DNA from: CAZGXI01 sp964529715
GTDB lineage: Bacteria; Chloroflexota; Anaerolineae; Aggregatilineales; Ch27
Length of the DNA: 29,370 nucleotides
Assembly (NCBI GenBank): GCA_964529715.1
Contig: CAZGXI010000048.1
Location: 1 to 29,370, forward strand
Direction of reading: 5' to 3'
Part shown: positions 1-7,020 of the stretch, in pieces
Position numbering within the stretch: position 1 is the first letter of the stretch
Layout of the letters: every line of letters starts with the position of its first letter
Position numbers and translations under genes: made by a program
Notes under the pieces: generated by a model
What the model saw: the letters and a program-made list of their open reading frames with translations, nothing else
What the model was told of the DNA's origin: nothing
The model's database searches: none

Positions 1-23
1 TGGGTCCTGCGTGCTCCGAGAAG

Positions 24-43
24 CCGCCGCGTTTACGCGGCGG
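24..43 (-). terminator. GC-rich hairpin after the FecR-like gene
   Basis: A perfect 9-bp stem (CCGCCGCGT, 2-nt loop, ACGCGGCGG) lies 15 bases beyond the stop of the minus-strand gene that ends at 59. There is no clear T-tract on either side, so it is a plausible but weak intrinsic terminator or 3' stabilising hairpin. Confidence 0.5.
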
Positions 44-58
44 AGTCGTCACCTGCTG

Positions 59-1492
59 CTACTTCGTCCCTGCCGCAGGCGACTGCGCAGATGGATCGCA
101 GCCCGTCAGTCGCAGGTTGGCGATCCCTCCGGCGAAATCCCACCCGCTGCCGCCGACGTAGACCTCGGTCAACATGCCGGGGTTCGTCAGCGGCATGTCG
201 AAGCCGTCCACCCACTGCTCCGGCGCGAGGATGTTCGCCTCAAAGGTGATCCACTGCTCACGTGGGACCAGCGTGTAGTTAGAGAGCTGCGTTGCGCCGT
301 CGTGCTGGTACAGGAAGCCGTGCGCCCAGGCGAACGGTTCACCCTGGAAGGCGGGCGTAAACGCCACATTGACCATGACCGGGTACTCGCCGTTGCCGCC
401 GTGTTCGTCGCTCCACCACCCGCTGTTGGGCAGCGTCTGGTTGCCTACCCACACGTCCACGACGAGGTTCAGTGCCCGACACGCACTGGCATCCAGGTTG
501 ATGGCCTGTCGTGCCCAGATCGCGCCACCCTCGTTCATGCTGTCGTTGCGCTCCCAGGCCAGCATATAAGGGTGATGCGGGTCGTCGGGTCGCGGGCGGA
601 CTTCCATGACGCAGTTATTGCACGCCCGGTCGATCTGCCAGCCGGTCATCCCCTGGGAAAAGTCGCCGTTGGCGATCAGGCTCGCGCGGAACGGCGGCGC
701 GACGGTGATCTGGCGCTCCAGGTGGTCAACAGGCAGACGGTTCACCAGCGCCGCGTCATAAGGTTCGGGCGGCAGCGGCGCGCCCGACGCCGCCAGATTG
801 ACGTCCAGCGGCACACGCACCCGCGCCCCGGCGGGGGCCATCTGCGTGACGCCCTGCGCCGTGACCTGCGCCTGCCCTTCCAACACATTGACGGCCATCT
901 CGCCGCCCGCCTGCGCCTGCACGTAGGCGGTCGAACCGAGCAGGAGGGTCGTCTCGTTGATGACCAGCGTTACGCCGCCTACCGGTGTCTGGATCAACAG
1001 GCCGCTATCCGGCGCCTGGCGGCAGGGCGCGTCGCCGAGGCCAGTGGAAAGGTAAAACGCCTGCATCGGCGCACGCCCGGCCTGGTCTGCGGCGGTGATC
1101 TGCGTATCGCCGAACAGCAGCAGGGTCACGTTCTCACCCGGCATCGTCTCCGGCAGATCGGCCTGGATGCGCAGCAGGGCCACGCCCCACGATCCACTGG
1201 CCGTATCCATCGGGGACAGGCGCAGGCTGCGCAGCGCCGCCGCGTCCACGATGTCGCCAATGCGCTCAAAGGCGAAGTCCGCCACGCCCGGCTGCGGCTC
1301 GGCTTCCAGCAGCAGGTGGCCGTAGCAGGCCTGGTTACGCCCCGTTTCGGCGCAGACCTGATCGGCTACCGTCAGGGCAGCCAGCGCGATGCCGGGGCAG
1401 GTGTCGCCTTCGCCCTGCGCCCGAACCCCGCCCGCCGCGAACGGGATCAGTCCGACGAGTGCGATTAACCCAACGGTCATCAGGCGTTTCAT
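59..1492 (-). CDS. Secreted protein with FecR-like domain and C-terminal beta-sandwich region
   Basis: A 477-residue exported protein. The chosen ATG (1490-1492) is preceded by GGGGAG at good spacing and opens directly into a signal peptide (MKRLMTVGLIALVGLIPFAA, probable cleavage after VRAQ near residue 26). Residues about 165-230 read like a FecR-type beta domain: the protein says 'QTPVGGVTLVINETT' and then 'VLEGQAQVTAQG...APAGARVRV', the pattern in which a charge/knot-like beta strand repeat is followed by a 'G.V.V' segment. Residues about 270-470 start with NGDFSQGMTGW, typical of carbohydrate-binding-like jelly-roll modules of extracellular proteins, and contain many Trp residues. There is no membrane anchor. 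Family knowledge: stand-alone FecR domains occur in surface proteins of several phyla; the ligand here is unknown. The reading further upstream to 1564 is rejected because it lacks a ribosome binding site and would bury the signal peptide. Confidence 0.75.
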   Translation of the reverse strand: MKRLMTVGLIALVGLIPFAAGGVRAQGEGDTCPGIALAALTVADQVCAETGRNQACYGHLLLEAEPQPGVADFAFERIGDIVDAAALRSLRLSPMDTASGSWGVALLRIQADLPETMPGENVTLLLFGDTQITAADQAGRAPMQAFYLSTGLGDAPCRQAPDSGLLIQTPVGGVTLVINETTLLLGSTAYVQAQAGGEMAVNVLEGQAQVTAQGVTQMAPAGARVRVPLDVNLAASGAPLPPEPYDAALVNRLPVDHLERQITVAPPFRASLIANGDFSQGMTGWQIDRACNNCVMEVRPRPDDPHHPYMLAWERNDSMNEGGAIWARQAINLDASACRALNLVVDVWVGNQTLPNSGWWSDEHGGNGEYPVMVNVAFTPAFQGEPFAWAHGFLYQHDGATQLSNYTLVPREQWITFEANILAPEQWVDGFDMPLTNPGMLTEVYVGGSGWDFAGGIANLRLTGCDPSAQSPAAGTK

Positions 1493-1528
1493 GGTAGCAT
1501 CTCCCCAAAGTCGTAAGCCTTTACCCGC

Positions 1529-1558
1529 ATTATAAAGTGAAAACGGGCACAATGTGCC
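1529..1558 (-). promoter_or_regulatory. Candidate promoter with overlapping dyad for the FecR-like gene
   Basis: On the minus strand a perfect -10 hexamer TATAAT lies at 1529-1534, 37 bases upstream of the FecR-like ATG. No good -35 box is seen. Instead a 13-base dyad, GGCACA-T-TGTGCC (1546-1558), occupies the -35 region, which is where a regulator could bind. The promoter is a reasonable guess; the operator role is only inferred from position. Confidence 0.4.
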
Positions 1559-1572
1559 GGGCAAAGCAGCGG

Positions 1573-1603
1573 CGGCGGTGGAAGGAGAACCTTTCTACCG
1601 CCG
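1573..1603 (-). terminator. Hairpin downstream of the 1626-2492 gene
   Basis: Stem CGGCGGT / ACCGCCG with an inner AAGG / CCTT pairing, located 23 bases past the stop codon of the neighbouring minus-strand gene. No T-tract is evident, so this is a possible terminator only. Confidence 0.45.
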
Positions 1604-1625
1604 AGGCACATGCCGCACATACAGA

Positions 1626-2492
1626 TCACAGCCGCCGGAAGATCACGCGGTATGAGATGGTCGAACGCTGGCCATCTTCTGCCGTACAGGGACCGGCGGT
1701 CAGCGCCGTCGAGCGCGGGCTGTGGCCCGGAATTTCTACGATGTAGGTGCGGTTGGCCTCCATCTGGAAGTCAGCGTAGCCCAGGCCGCGCTCCGGTTTG
1801 AGGCCGGTGAAGAAGTGGTCCTCGCCGCCGTCCCAGGAGACGCGAATCTCGACGCCGGGCACTTCTCCGCTACCGGGAAGCTGCACGTACACCTCGATCA
1901 TGCCCGGCGCAGCAGTGCTGCAAAAGGTGGGGATGTTCACAATGGCATATTCGTCCTGCTGCGGGGGCGTGGTCGGCGTGTAAAAGGGGATGGCGGTCGG
2001 CGGTGTGACGCCCGGCGCCGGCGTAGACGTTTTGGTGGCAGGTGGCGTGAGGGTCGGCGTGGACGGGATGGCCGTCGGCAGGGGGGTGGGCGTGGCCTGA
2101 TTCAGTGTGAAGATGCCGCTCTGGTCGGCGCAACCGGTGCGTCCCTGGGAACGGTAGAGTACGATCATCGCCTCGATGGCGTTACGCTCGGCAGCCGACT
2201 GAAAACCGTCCTGGAACATTCCGCAGGCGGTGTCGGCCAGCGCCTGGAACGGGTCGGGCAACCGCAGCGCGATCAGGCGTTCCACCGCGCGGCCCAGGTC
2301 GCTGTCGGCGCGGTAGGCCAGGCTGATCGCGGCGAGGTATTGGGCACGGGCAGTGGCGTCAAGCTGGTAGGGTTGGGTGTTGTATTCCACCACCGGCGCG
2401 AGCACCCAGGCATAGACCAGCCCCAGCGCCAGCCCAGCGATCAGACCCAGCAGGAGCGCAATCCACGAGACACGAAAGTTCTGTTTAGCCAT
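1626..2492 (-). CDS. Membrane-anchored protein with Pro/Thr-rich linker, function unknown
   Basis: 288 residues. One N-terminal membrane segment (about residues 9-32, WIALLLGLIAGLALGLVYAW) is followed by a helical region (about 40-120), a Pro/Thr-rich linker (about 135-195, full of TPTP/PTP runs) and a C-terminal beta-rich domain (about 195-288) with two Cys residues (in FCSTAAPG and AGPCTAED) that may form a disulfide. The topology suggests a short cytoplasmic N-terminus and an extracytoplasmic bulk. The membrane plus helical part is clearly paralogous to the next gene (2595-2960): both have 'Y.AD.DL..AVERL.AL' after the membrane segment. The ATG lies inside a repetitive GCTGATGGCTGACTGCTGATG tract without a recognisable ribosome binding site, so the start is uncertain. 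I recognise no enzyme or binding domain; this resembles lineage-specific envelope proteins of Chloroflexota. Confidence 0.65.
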   Translation of the reverse strand: MAKQNFRVSWIALLLGLIAGLALGLVYAWVLAPVVEYNTQPYQLDATARAQYLAAISLAYRADSDLGRAVERLIALRLPDPFQALADTACGMFQDGFQSAAERNAIEAMIVLYRSQGRTGCADQSGIFTLNQATPTPLPTAIPSTPTLTPPATKTSTPAPGVTPPTAIPFYTPTTPPQQDEYAIVNIPTFCSTAAPGMIEVYVQLPGSGEVPGVEIRVSWDGGEDHFFTGLKPERGLGYADFQMEANRTYIVEIPGHSPRSTALTAGPCTAEDGQRSTISYRVIFRRL

Positions 2493-2594
2493 CAGCAGTC
2501 AGCCATCAGCCATTGGCCTTTAGCCACCCGACGTTAGCGATCCGTTGTCGTCGGTCAGCCTTTACCAGAAAGAGCAACCGCTAACAGCTAATCG
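2493..2594. repeat. Low-complexity GCTGATGGCTGACT / TAGC-rich spacer
   Basis: The 102 bases between the two paralogous genes are made of short degenerate repeats: on the minus strand GGCTGATGGCTGACTGCTGATG near 2480-2515, and GCTGTTAGCGGTTGC near 2575-2590 with TTAGCGATTAGC beside it. It carries no ORF. It looks like slipped-strand filler or a decayed dispersed repeat. The start codon of the 1626-2492 gene lies at its edge. Confidence 0.45.
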
Positions 2595-2960
2595 CTAAGG
2601 GGCTGTCCGATACGATTCCATCAGTGGCGTGAGGCGGCCCATCGCCTCTGCCAGCGCGACCAAGCGCACAATGTCGGTGTAATTGCGCCCCTGCGAGATG
2701 TAGCGTTCTGTGACTACCTGCACATAGGCCGGGACGTTGCTCACGTCCAGGGCGCGCAGCCGCTCAACCGCACCGGTCAGGTCGTGGTCCGCCGTGTAAC
2801 TGTAGGCGATCATCACCGTGTAGTCGTCCCGGTACGACTCGGCCAGCAGGTTGAGTGGGCTATTGATGTATTCAACCGGGAACAGCCCATAGCCGATGCC
2901 CAGGCCGAGCACCATGCCCAGGATCAGGCCGATTGCCAAGGAAAGCAGGAGTCGGGTCAT
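2595..2960 (-). CDS. Small membrane-anchored protein, paralogue of the 1626-2492 gene
   Basis: 121 residues from ATG 2958-2960 (MTRLLLSLAIGLILGMVLGL). It has one N-terminal membrane segment (about residues 3-27) and then a helical domain containing 'AYSYTADHDLTGAVERLRAL' and 'RYISQGRNYTD'. The same order and spacing of motifs is found in the first half of the adjacent gene, but this copy lacks the Pro/Thr linker and beta domain. The pair most likely arose by tandem duplication with gain or loss of the C-terminal half. An upstream extension of the frame to 3146 is rejected because it would run through the tRNA gene and a palindromic repeat. Function unknown. Confidence 0.65.
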   Translation of the reverse strand: MTRLLLSLAIGLILGMVLGLGIGYGLFPVEYINSPLNLLAESYRDDYTVMIAYSYTADHDLTGAVERLRALDVSNVPAYVQVVTERYISQGRNYTDIVRLVALAEAMGRLTPLMESYRTAP

Positions 2961-3085
2961 CGCGTGATTCGCTGTCAGCGGTCCGTGAGCAAGCCCAGGG
3001 CATTTAAAGAGCTGCCGCCGGTGCCCGCTATTTGCCACACTCCCGCCGATTATATAGCATCCGGGTGGAGACGGGAAACAACACA

Positions 3086-3111
3086 TAGGGGCGCAACGTG
3101 TTGCGCCCCTA
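3086..3111. repeat. Perfect GTAG/CTAC-type palindrome, possible tRNA terminator
   Basis: Two 12-base arms (TAGGGGCGCAAC and GTTGCGCCCCTA) with a 2-base centre. It belongs to a family of similar hairpins in this window (10004-10030, 13532-13555, 23861-23890, 25617-25644, 28588-28609). Here it lies 11 bases past the 3' end of the tRNA-Leu gene and could also terminate that transcript. Confidence 0.75.
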
Positions 3112-3121
3112 CAAAGATTTG

Positions 3122-3205
3122 TGCCGGAGGTGGGACTCGAACCCACACGCCCTTGCGGGCAATCGATTTTGAGTCGATCTCGGCTGCCTATTACGACACT
3201 CCGGC
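3122..3205 (-). tRNA. tRNA-Leu, anticodon CAA
   Basis: Read on the minus strand the cloverleaf is complete: acceptor GCCGGAG pairs with CTCCGGC, D arm TCG/CGA with a GG-containing loop, anticodon stem ATCGA/TCGAT around the 7-base loop CTCAAAA (anticodon CAA, decoding UUG), a long class II variable arm (GCCC-GCAA-GGGC), and T arm GTGGG-TTCGAGT-CCCAC. The discriminator base is A. The terminal CCA is not encoded. The long variable arm and A73 fit leucine. Confidence 0.95.
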
Positions 3206-3267
3206 GGGCACATTAAGGAAATAGATCTGGATATATATTTCCCTATCCATCTATTCCTTTAAAATGT

Positions 3268-3295
3268 ATTATAATGATCGCTCGGCCCTTGTCAA
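3268..3295 (-). promoter_or_regulatory. Consensus sigma-70 promoter of the tRNA-Leu gene
   Basis: On the minus strand a perfect -35 (TTGACA, 3290-3295) and a perfect -10 (TATAAT, 3268-3273) are separated by 16 bases and point at the tRNA-Leu gene, whose 5' end is 62 bases downstream. Perfect hexamers at this spacing are unlikely by chance in GC-rich DNA and are typical of stable-RNA promoters. The AT-rich leader between promoter and tRNA would be removed by RNase P. Confidence 0.8.
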
Positions 3296-3384
3296 CGTCG
3301 AGATGGGGGGTGATTGTATTCACCAAACCACTTTGTCGTCACCCCCCTGCATCACACGGGCTGACGGCAGCGGATGCACAGCAT

Positions 3385-4096
3385 ATGCAGCGGAGTCAGG
3401 CCGTGTACCTTTTCTATGTAGATGAAAGCGGCGAGCGAGAATATACCAGCAAAGGACGGTATTTTGTTCTCACCGCCTTAGGGGTGCAGGGGCAGCACTG
3501 GAAAGCTCTCAACAGCAAAGTACTGACCCTTAAGCGGAAGTACTTTAATGATGTCGATGTGGAAATCAAATCGAACTGGCTGCGGATGCCCGGCGAGCGC
3601 CAAAAGCGTTACCTGGCTCGCTACGTGATCACGGCGGCAGACTTGAAGGCTTTCACCGACGAACTTTATGATGTGTTGTTAGCGTATGATGTCGTGATCA
3701 TAGCTGCCGTGATTGACAAAGAACAGATGCGGCGGCAGTATGTAAGCCCGCAGTCTCCAAATTCGCTGGCCTACCGGCTGCTGTTTGAGCGCATTGAGAT
3801 GTTTCTGGCAAAGCGGGCAGATAACGACTACGGTATCGTCATCTTTGACAAAATCACCAAGCTCGAAGTGGAAAAGCAGGGATACGAAGACTTGCTTTCA
3901 AGACAGCACCAACGTTACCTTGAAAAGGGAACCGACTTTTTACCAATCAATCACATTGTTGAGGGGCTGCTGTTTATCCCCTCTTTTGAAAACAACCTGC
4001 TCCAACTGGCCGATCTTTTTCGAGTGGATAGAACCGAAGCTCTATAGATCGCCTACAGGAGATTACAAGGGTTGGGGAATAAAAAGGTTCCCGTGA
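3385..4096 (+). pseudogene. DUF3800 family gene, frameshifted with probable internal deletion
   Basis: The reading frame from ATG 3385 (or GTG 3403, which has CGGAG upstream) encodes a DUF3800-like protein: N-terminal FYVDESGERE motif, a helical middle, and near the end NNLLQLADLF, the conserved 'LQ.AD' motif of the family. The frame then runs out at 4047 as RVDRTEAL. In the +1 frame the expected family C-terminus continues to 4096: FEWIEPKLYRSPTGDYKGWG and then IKRFP. The switch point is the T5 run at 4016-4020. Between the AD motif and the tail, family members normally have roughly 15-20 further residues (a helix with 'AY.V.R'), which are absent here, so a small deletion that also changed the frame is likelier than a single-base indel. 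DUF3800 proteins have a predicted RNase H-like fold with acidic residues and are often found in defence or mobile islands. The base composition is clearly more AT-rich than that of neighbours, suggesting acquisition. The truncated 221-residue product could still be made. Confidence 0.75.
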
Positions 4097-4114
4097 GTGC
4101 GCTTCACGGGAACC
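4081..4114 (-). terminator. Strong intrinsic terminator reading leftwards
   Basis: An 11-bp perfect stem (GGTTCCCGTGA / TCACGGGAACC, 7-base loop) at 4086-4114 is flanked on the left by AAAAA (4081-4085), which gives a U-tract on minus-strand transcripts. The plus-strand side has no T-tract. The TGA of the broken DUF3800 frame lies inside the left arm. The nearest genes on both sides are on the plus strand, so its function as a minus-strand terminator would be to block antisense transcription into the DUF3800 region. Confidence 0.6.
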
Positions 4115-4255
4115 AATGAGGCTGATGACGGGCTCGGCGTACCCGCCGACAGCGCCACTGACGCAGGGTAGAAATGCCTACCCACCCGCCAAATATATTA
4201 TACGATACTTATCCGAACACTGTCAGTCTGGTTGACAAAGTGTAGGCGTTGGTTG

Positions 4256-4849
4256 ATGGACGAATTGGCACTGATCCGGCGGGCGCAGGCGGGCGACGTA
4301 GAGGCGTTCAACGGCCTCGTCGCCGCCTACCAGGACCGGGTCTATAACCTGGCGTATCGCATCATGGGTGAACCCGCTGCGGCGGCGGACGCGACTCAGG
4401 AGGCGTTCATTGCTGCCTTTCGCGGCCTGCGCGATTACCGGGGCGGCCAGTTCAAAAGCTGGCTGCTGCGCATCGTCACCAACGCCTGCTACGACGAACT
4501 GCGCCGCCGCAAACGCCGCCCTGCCGACTCGCTGGACGACCTGGCCCCGGAATCCGACGATCCCCTGCCCCTGCCCGGCAACGATGAGACACCGGAAGAC
4601 CATGCCCTGCGCGGCGAACTGCGCCGTGCGCTCGAAGACTGCATCCGCGCCCTGCCGCCGGAGCACCGCGCCCTGGTCGTACTGCGCGATGTGGAGGATT
4701 TCGATTACCAGACCATCGCCCGCACGACCGGCCTGGAACTGGGCACGGTCAAATCGCGCCTCAGCCGCGCCCGCGCCGCCCTGCGCGACTGTCTGCGCGG
4801 CCTGGGGGAACTTTTGCCCGCCGAATACCGTCTTAAGAGCGAATCGTGA
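4256..4849 (+). CDS. ECF-type RNA polymerase sigma factor
   Basis: 197 residues, the normal size for group 4 (ECF) sigma factors. Region 2 spans about residues 8-85: the segment 'FNGLVAAYQDRVYNLAYRIM' and then 'DATQEAFIAAFRGL...F.SWLLRIVTNACYDELRRRKRR' is the classic core-binding and -10 recognition helix set. After an acidic linker, region 4 (about 120-180) has 'LPPEHRALVVLRDVEDFDYQ' and 'GTVKSRLSRARAALR', the helix-turn-helix that reads the -35. Start: ATG 4256 is preferred over the upstream in-frame TTG. The next gene, 20 bases on, encodes a membrane protein with an anti-sigma-like N-terminus, so the two probably form an operon that responds to an envelope signal. No convincing autoregulatory promoter was found. 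Confidence 0.93.
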   Translation: MDELALIRRAQAGDVEAFNGLVAAYQDRVYNLAYRIMGEPAAAADATQEAFIAAFRGLRDYRGGQFKSWLLRIVTNACYDELRRRKRRPADSLDDLAPESDDPLPLPGNDETPEDHALRGELRRALEDCIRALPPEHRALVVLRDVEDFDYQTIARTTGLELGTVKSRLSRARAALRDCLRGLGELLPAEYRLKSES

Positions 4850-4869
4850 GCTAGAGAACGAAGCCTCTC

Positions 4870-5970
4870 ATGCCTGCCCTGAACGACGCTGACCTGGAAC
4901 TGCTGTCGGCTTACCTGGACAACGAACTCTCTTTCGGCGAGCGCGCCGAACTGGAACGCCGCCTGCGGTCCGAGCCTGATCTGCGCGCCGAGCTGGACGA
5001 CCTGCGGCGCGTAACGGCGCTGATGCGCGTTTCGGCGGTGCGCGCCCCGCGCGACTTCCGGCTCGACCCGGCAGTGTATGGCCGTCAGAGGGGAAGGCCG
5101 GGCCTGTCCCGCCGCGCCTATGGGTATCGCCTGGCCAGTGCCACGAGCGCCCTGGCAGCCGGGTTGCTGCTGGTGATCGGGTTGGTGCTGCTCCGGCAGC
5201 CGTCCGCACTGCTGGTCGGCAGCGGTCAACCGCCGTCCGCCTTTATGCTGGATGAATCCCAGGCCGAACCGGAGACGGCCATCGCCCTCGCGCCGACGAG
5301 CACGCCGCAGCCGACCCAAACACCGGAAACGGCGACAGACGAGACCCCGGCCCGCGTCGCGCCGACCGCCACACCGACGCGGCTCCAGATGAATATGGCG
5401 GCCCCGCCCGCAACCGCCACGCTGCCGTCCCTGCCGACGCTGGTCTGGCAGAAAACCGGGACGCCGGAGGGGGACATGGCGTTTGAAGCGGCGGCATCCT
5501 CCGGCGAGGTGGCAGAACAGGCCGCCCCGGAGACAGCAGTCCCACCGGAGCAGGCGATGCTGTCGTTCGGGGCGGAGGACCAGGGCATGGGCACGGCGGA
5601 AAACACTCTGCCGCCGGCGCCGTTCGCTACAAACGTCCCCGCGCCCGCCGCGCTGCCATCGCCCTCGCCGCTGCTGGCCCAGGGCGCGGCGGGGATGTCC
5701 CTCACCGCCACGCCGCCGCGTCTTCAGAGCGCGCCCACGCAGACGCTGCCTTCCGCCGCGACGCCTTCTCCCGCACCCGGCATGGCCGCGCTCCCCACCG
5801 CTGCCCCCACCGTCGCTGCTGCGCTCCCACAACACGAAGATGATGGGCAGCCGGGAACCGCCGCGCCGTCTGCGGCCCATGCCATCGAGCCGGGGATGCT
5901 GGTGGGCGGGGCCGTGATCCTGCTGGCGCTGGCAGTGGTGTTCTGGGCGCTGAGCCGTCGGGCCGCCTGA
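4870..5970 (+). CDS. Probable membrane anti-sigma factor with Pro/Thr/Ala-rich ectodomain
   Basis: 366 residues. Residues 1-55 resemble the helical anti-sigma domain of zf-HC2/RskA-type proteins ('LLSAYLDNELSFGERAELER' followed by 'LRAELDDLRRV'), but the usual HxxxCxxC zinc ligands are absent: there is no Cys where the second helix begins. A first membrane segment lies at about 92-117 (ATSALAAGLLLVIGLVLL). It is followed by a ~215-residue low-complexity region rich in Pro, Thr, Ala and Ser, then a second hydrophobic segment at the very C-terminus (about 340-360, MLVGGAVILLALAVVFWAL) ending in RRAA. The expected topology has both ends in the cytoplasm and the disordered stretch outside. Immediately follows the ECF sigma gene, its likely partner. 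No LPXTG sortase signal is present. Confidence 0.7.
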   Translation: MPALNDADLELLSAYLDNELSFGERAELERRLRSEPDLRAELDDLRRVTALMRVSAVRAPRDFRLDPAVYGRQRGRPGLSRRAYGYRLASATSALAAGLLLVIGLVLLRQPSALLVGSGQPPSAFMLDESQAEPETAIALAPTSTPQPTQTPETATDETPARVAPTATPTRLQMNMAAPPATATLPSLPTLVWQKTGTPEGDMAFEAAASSGEVAEQAAPETAVPPEQAMLSFGAEDQGMGTAENTLPPAPFATNVPAPAALPSPSPLLAQGAAGMSLTATPPRLQSAPTQTLPSAATPSPAPGMAALPTAAPTVAAALPQHEDDGQPGTAAPSAAHAIEPGMLVGGAVILLALAVVFWALSRRAA

Positions 5971-5997
5971 TCGTTTCGCCTGATGGGAATATTTCCG

Positions 5998-7020
5998 TCA
6001 CGGGGGAGTCAACAGCGGTGCGAAGATCGCCTCGATCTCGGCCAGCGATTCCACACCCACCACACGGCGACGCAGGTCCGCCGCCTCGGGGAAGCCCACG
6101 CAGTAGTACACAAGCTGCTTACGCAACGTGATGATCGTCTGGCGCTCTCGTCCTGGCGGCGCGCAGCGGGCCGTTAGCCGGGCGTGTTCCAGGGCGACGG
6201 CGGCGCGCTCTGCCGGGGTCGGTGGGGATAGCTCCTGGCCCGTTTGCAGCGCGTGGGCCACACGGCGGAACAGCCCCGGTTCGCCCAGCGCCGCCCGCCC
6301 GATCATGATGCCGTCGCAGCCGGTCTCGGCCAGCAGACGTAGCGCGTCGGCAGGAGAAGCCACATCGCCGTTGCCGATCACGGGAATGCGCACGGCTTCC
6401 TTCACCTGCCGGATGATCGTCCAGTCGGCGCAGCCCATGTACTTCTGCGCCGCCGTGCGCGCGTGCACCGTGATCGCCGCCGCGCCCGCGTCTTCCAGGC
6501 GGCGGGCCAGCGCGACCGCGTTGATGCAAGAGCCGTCCCACCCGCTGCGAATCTTGGCCGTCACCGGCACATTCACTGCCGCCACCGCCGCCGCGACGAT
6601 CTGCGCCGCCAGATCGGGGTCTTTGAGCAGCGCCGCGCCCGCCCCGCGCTTTGCCACTTTGGGCACGGCGCAGCCCATGTTGATGTCTACCAGCGTCGCC
6701 CCATGCTCGACCACCACCCGCGCCGCCGCCGCGACGGTAGCCGGGGCGCCGCCGAACAACTGCGCCGCGATGGGCCGCTCAGACGCGAAGAAGTCGAACT
6801 TGCGGAAGGTCTCGGCAGGGTTGTGCGCCAGGGCCGGGCTGCTGAGCAATCCCGTCGCCACCAAGCCGCAACCGCCCAGTTGACGGCACAGCAGGCGGAA
6901 GGGGTAGTCGGTGAAGCCGGACATCGGCGCAAGCGCCAGCGGCGGGTCGATGACCACGCCGCCGATGTTCAGCGGGCCAGGCGAGATGAGTGTGGGTAAG
7001 GATATGGCTGTGTCGATCAT
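5998..7020 (-). CDS. dusB: tRNA-dihydrouridine synthase, DusB-like
   Basis: 340 residues, full length for Dus enzymes, which use FMN and NADPH to reduce specific uridines in the tRNA D loop. The N-terminal TIM barrel shows 'LALAPMSGFTDYPFRLL' (FMN binding, about 28-44), 'AAQLFG' (Gln 87), the catalytic loop 'VDINMGCAVPKVAKRGAGAA' with Cys 117 in the expected position, 'TAKIRSGW' (Lys 156), 'VHART' (His 186) and 'IGNGDV' (about 215-220), followed by 'GIMIGRAALGEPGLF'. The C-terminal helical tRNA-binding domain ends at TPP. Its ATG overlaps the TGA of the GNAT gene by 4 bases (ATGA, 7017-7020), so the two are translationally coupled. The DusB symbol is assigned by overall similarity; DusA/DusC are less likely but substrate position cannot be read from sequence alone. 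Confidence 0.92.
   Translation of the reverse strand: MIDTAISLPTLISPGPLNIGGVVIDPPLALAPMSGFTDYPFRLLCRQLGGCGLVATGLLSSPALAHNPAETFRKFDFFASERPIAAQLFGGAPATVAAAARVVVEHGATLVDINMGCAVPKVAKRGAGAALLKDPDLAAQIVAAAVAAVNVPVTAKIRSGWDGSCINAVALARRLEDAGAAAITVHARTAAQKYMGCADWTIIRQVKEAVRIPVIGNGDVASPADALRLLAETGCDGIMIGRAALGEPGLFRRVAHALQTGQELSPPTPAERAAVALEHARLTARCAPPGRERQTIITLRKQLVYYCVGFPEAADLRRRVVGVESLAEIEAIFAPLLTPP

Noticed and set aside
11..1468. Long plus-strand reading frame of 485 codons opposite the FecR-like gene
   Set aside because: It has no signal peptide, domain or RBS, and its Arg/Gly/Ala-heavy composition is that of an antisense shadow in GC-rich DNA; the minus-strand gene has clear exported-protein features.
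3122..4255. Genomic island integrated at tRNA-Leu
   Set aside because: The AT-rich patch lies on the 5' side of the tRNA, there is no integrase and no repeat of the tRNA 3' end, so tRNA-targeted integration is not supported.
4195..4255. ECF-type autoregulatory promoter and a -35-like TTGACA at 4232
   Set aside because: TTGACA is only 24 bases from the chosen ATG and has no -10 downstream; no -35/-10 pair of the AAC/CGT ECF type was convincing.
5880..5970. LPXTG sortase signal at the end of the anti-sigma-like protein
   Set aside because: The hydrophobic end followed by RR looks like one, but there is no LPxTG motif before it.
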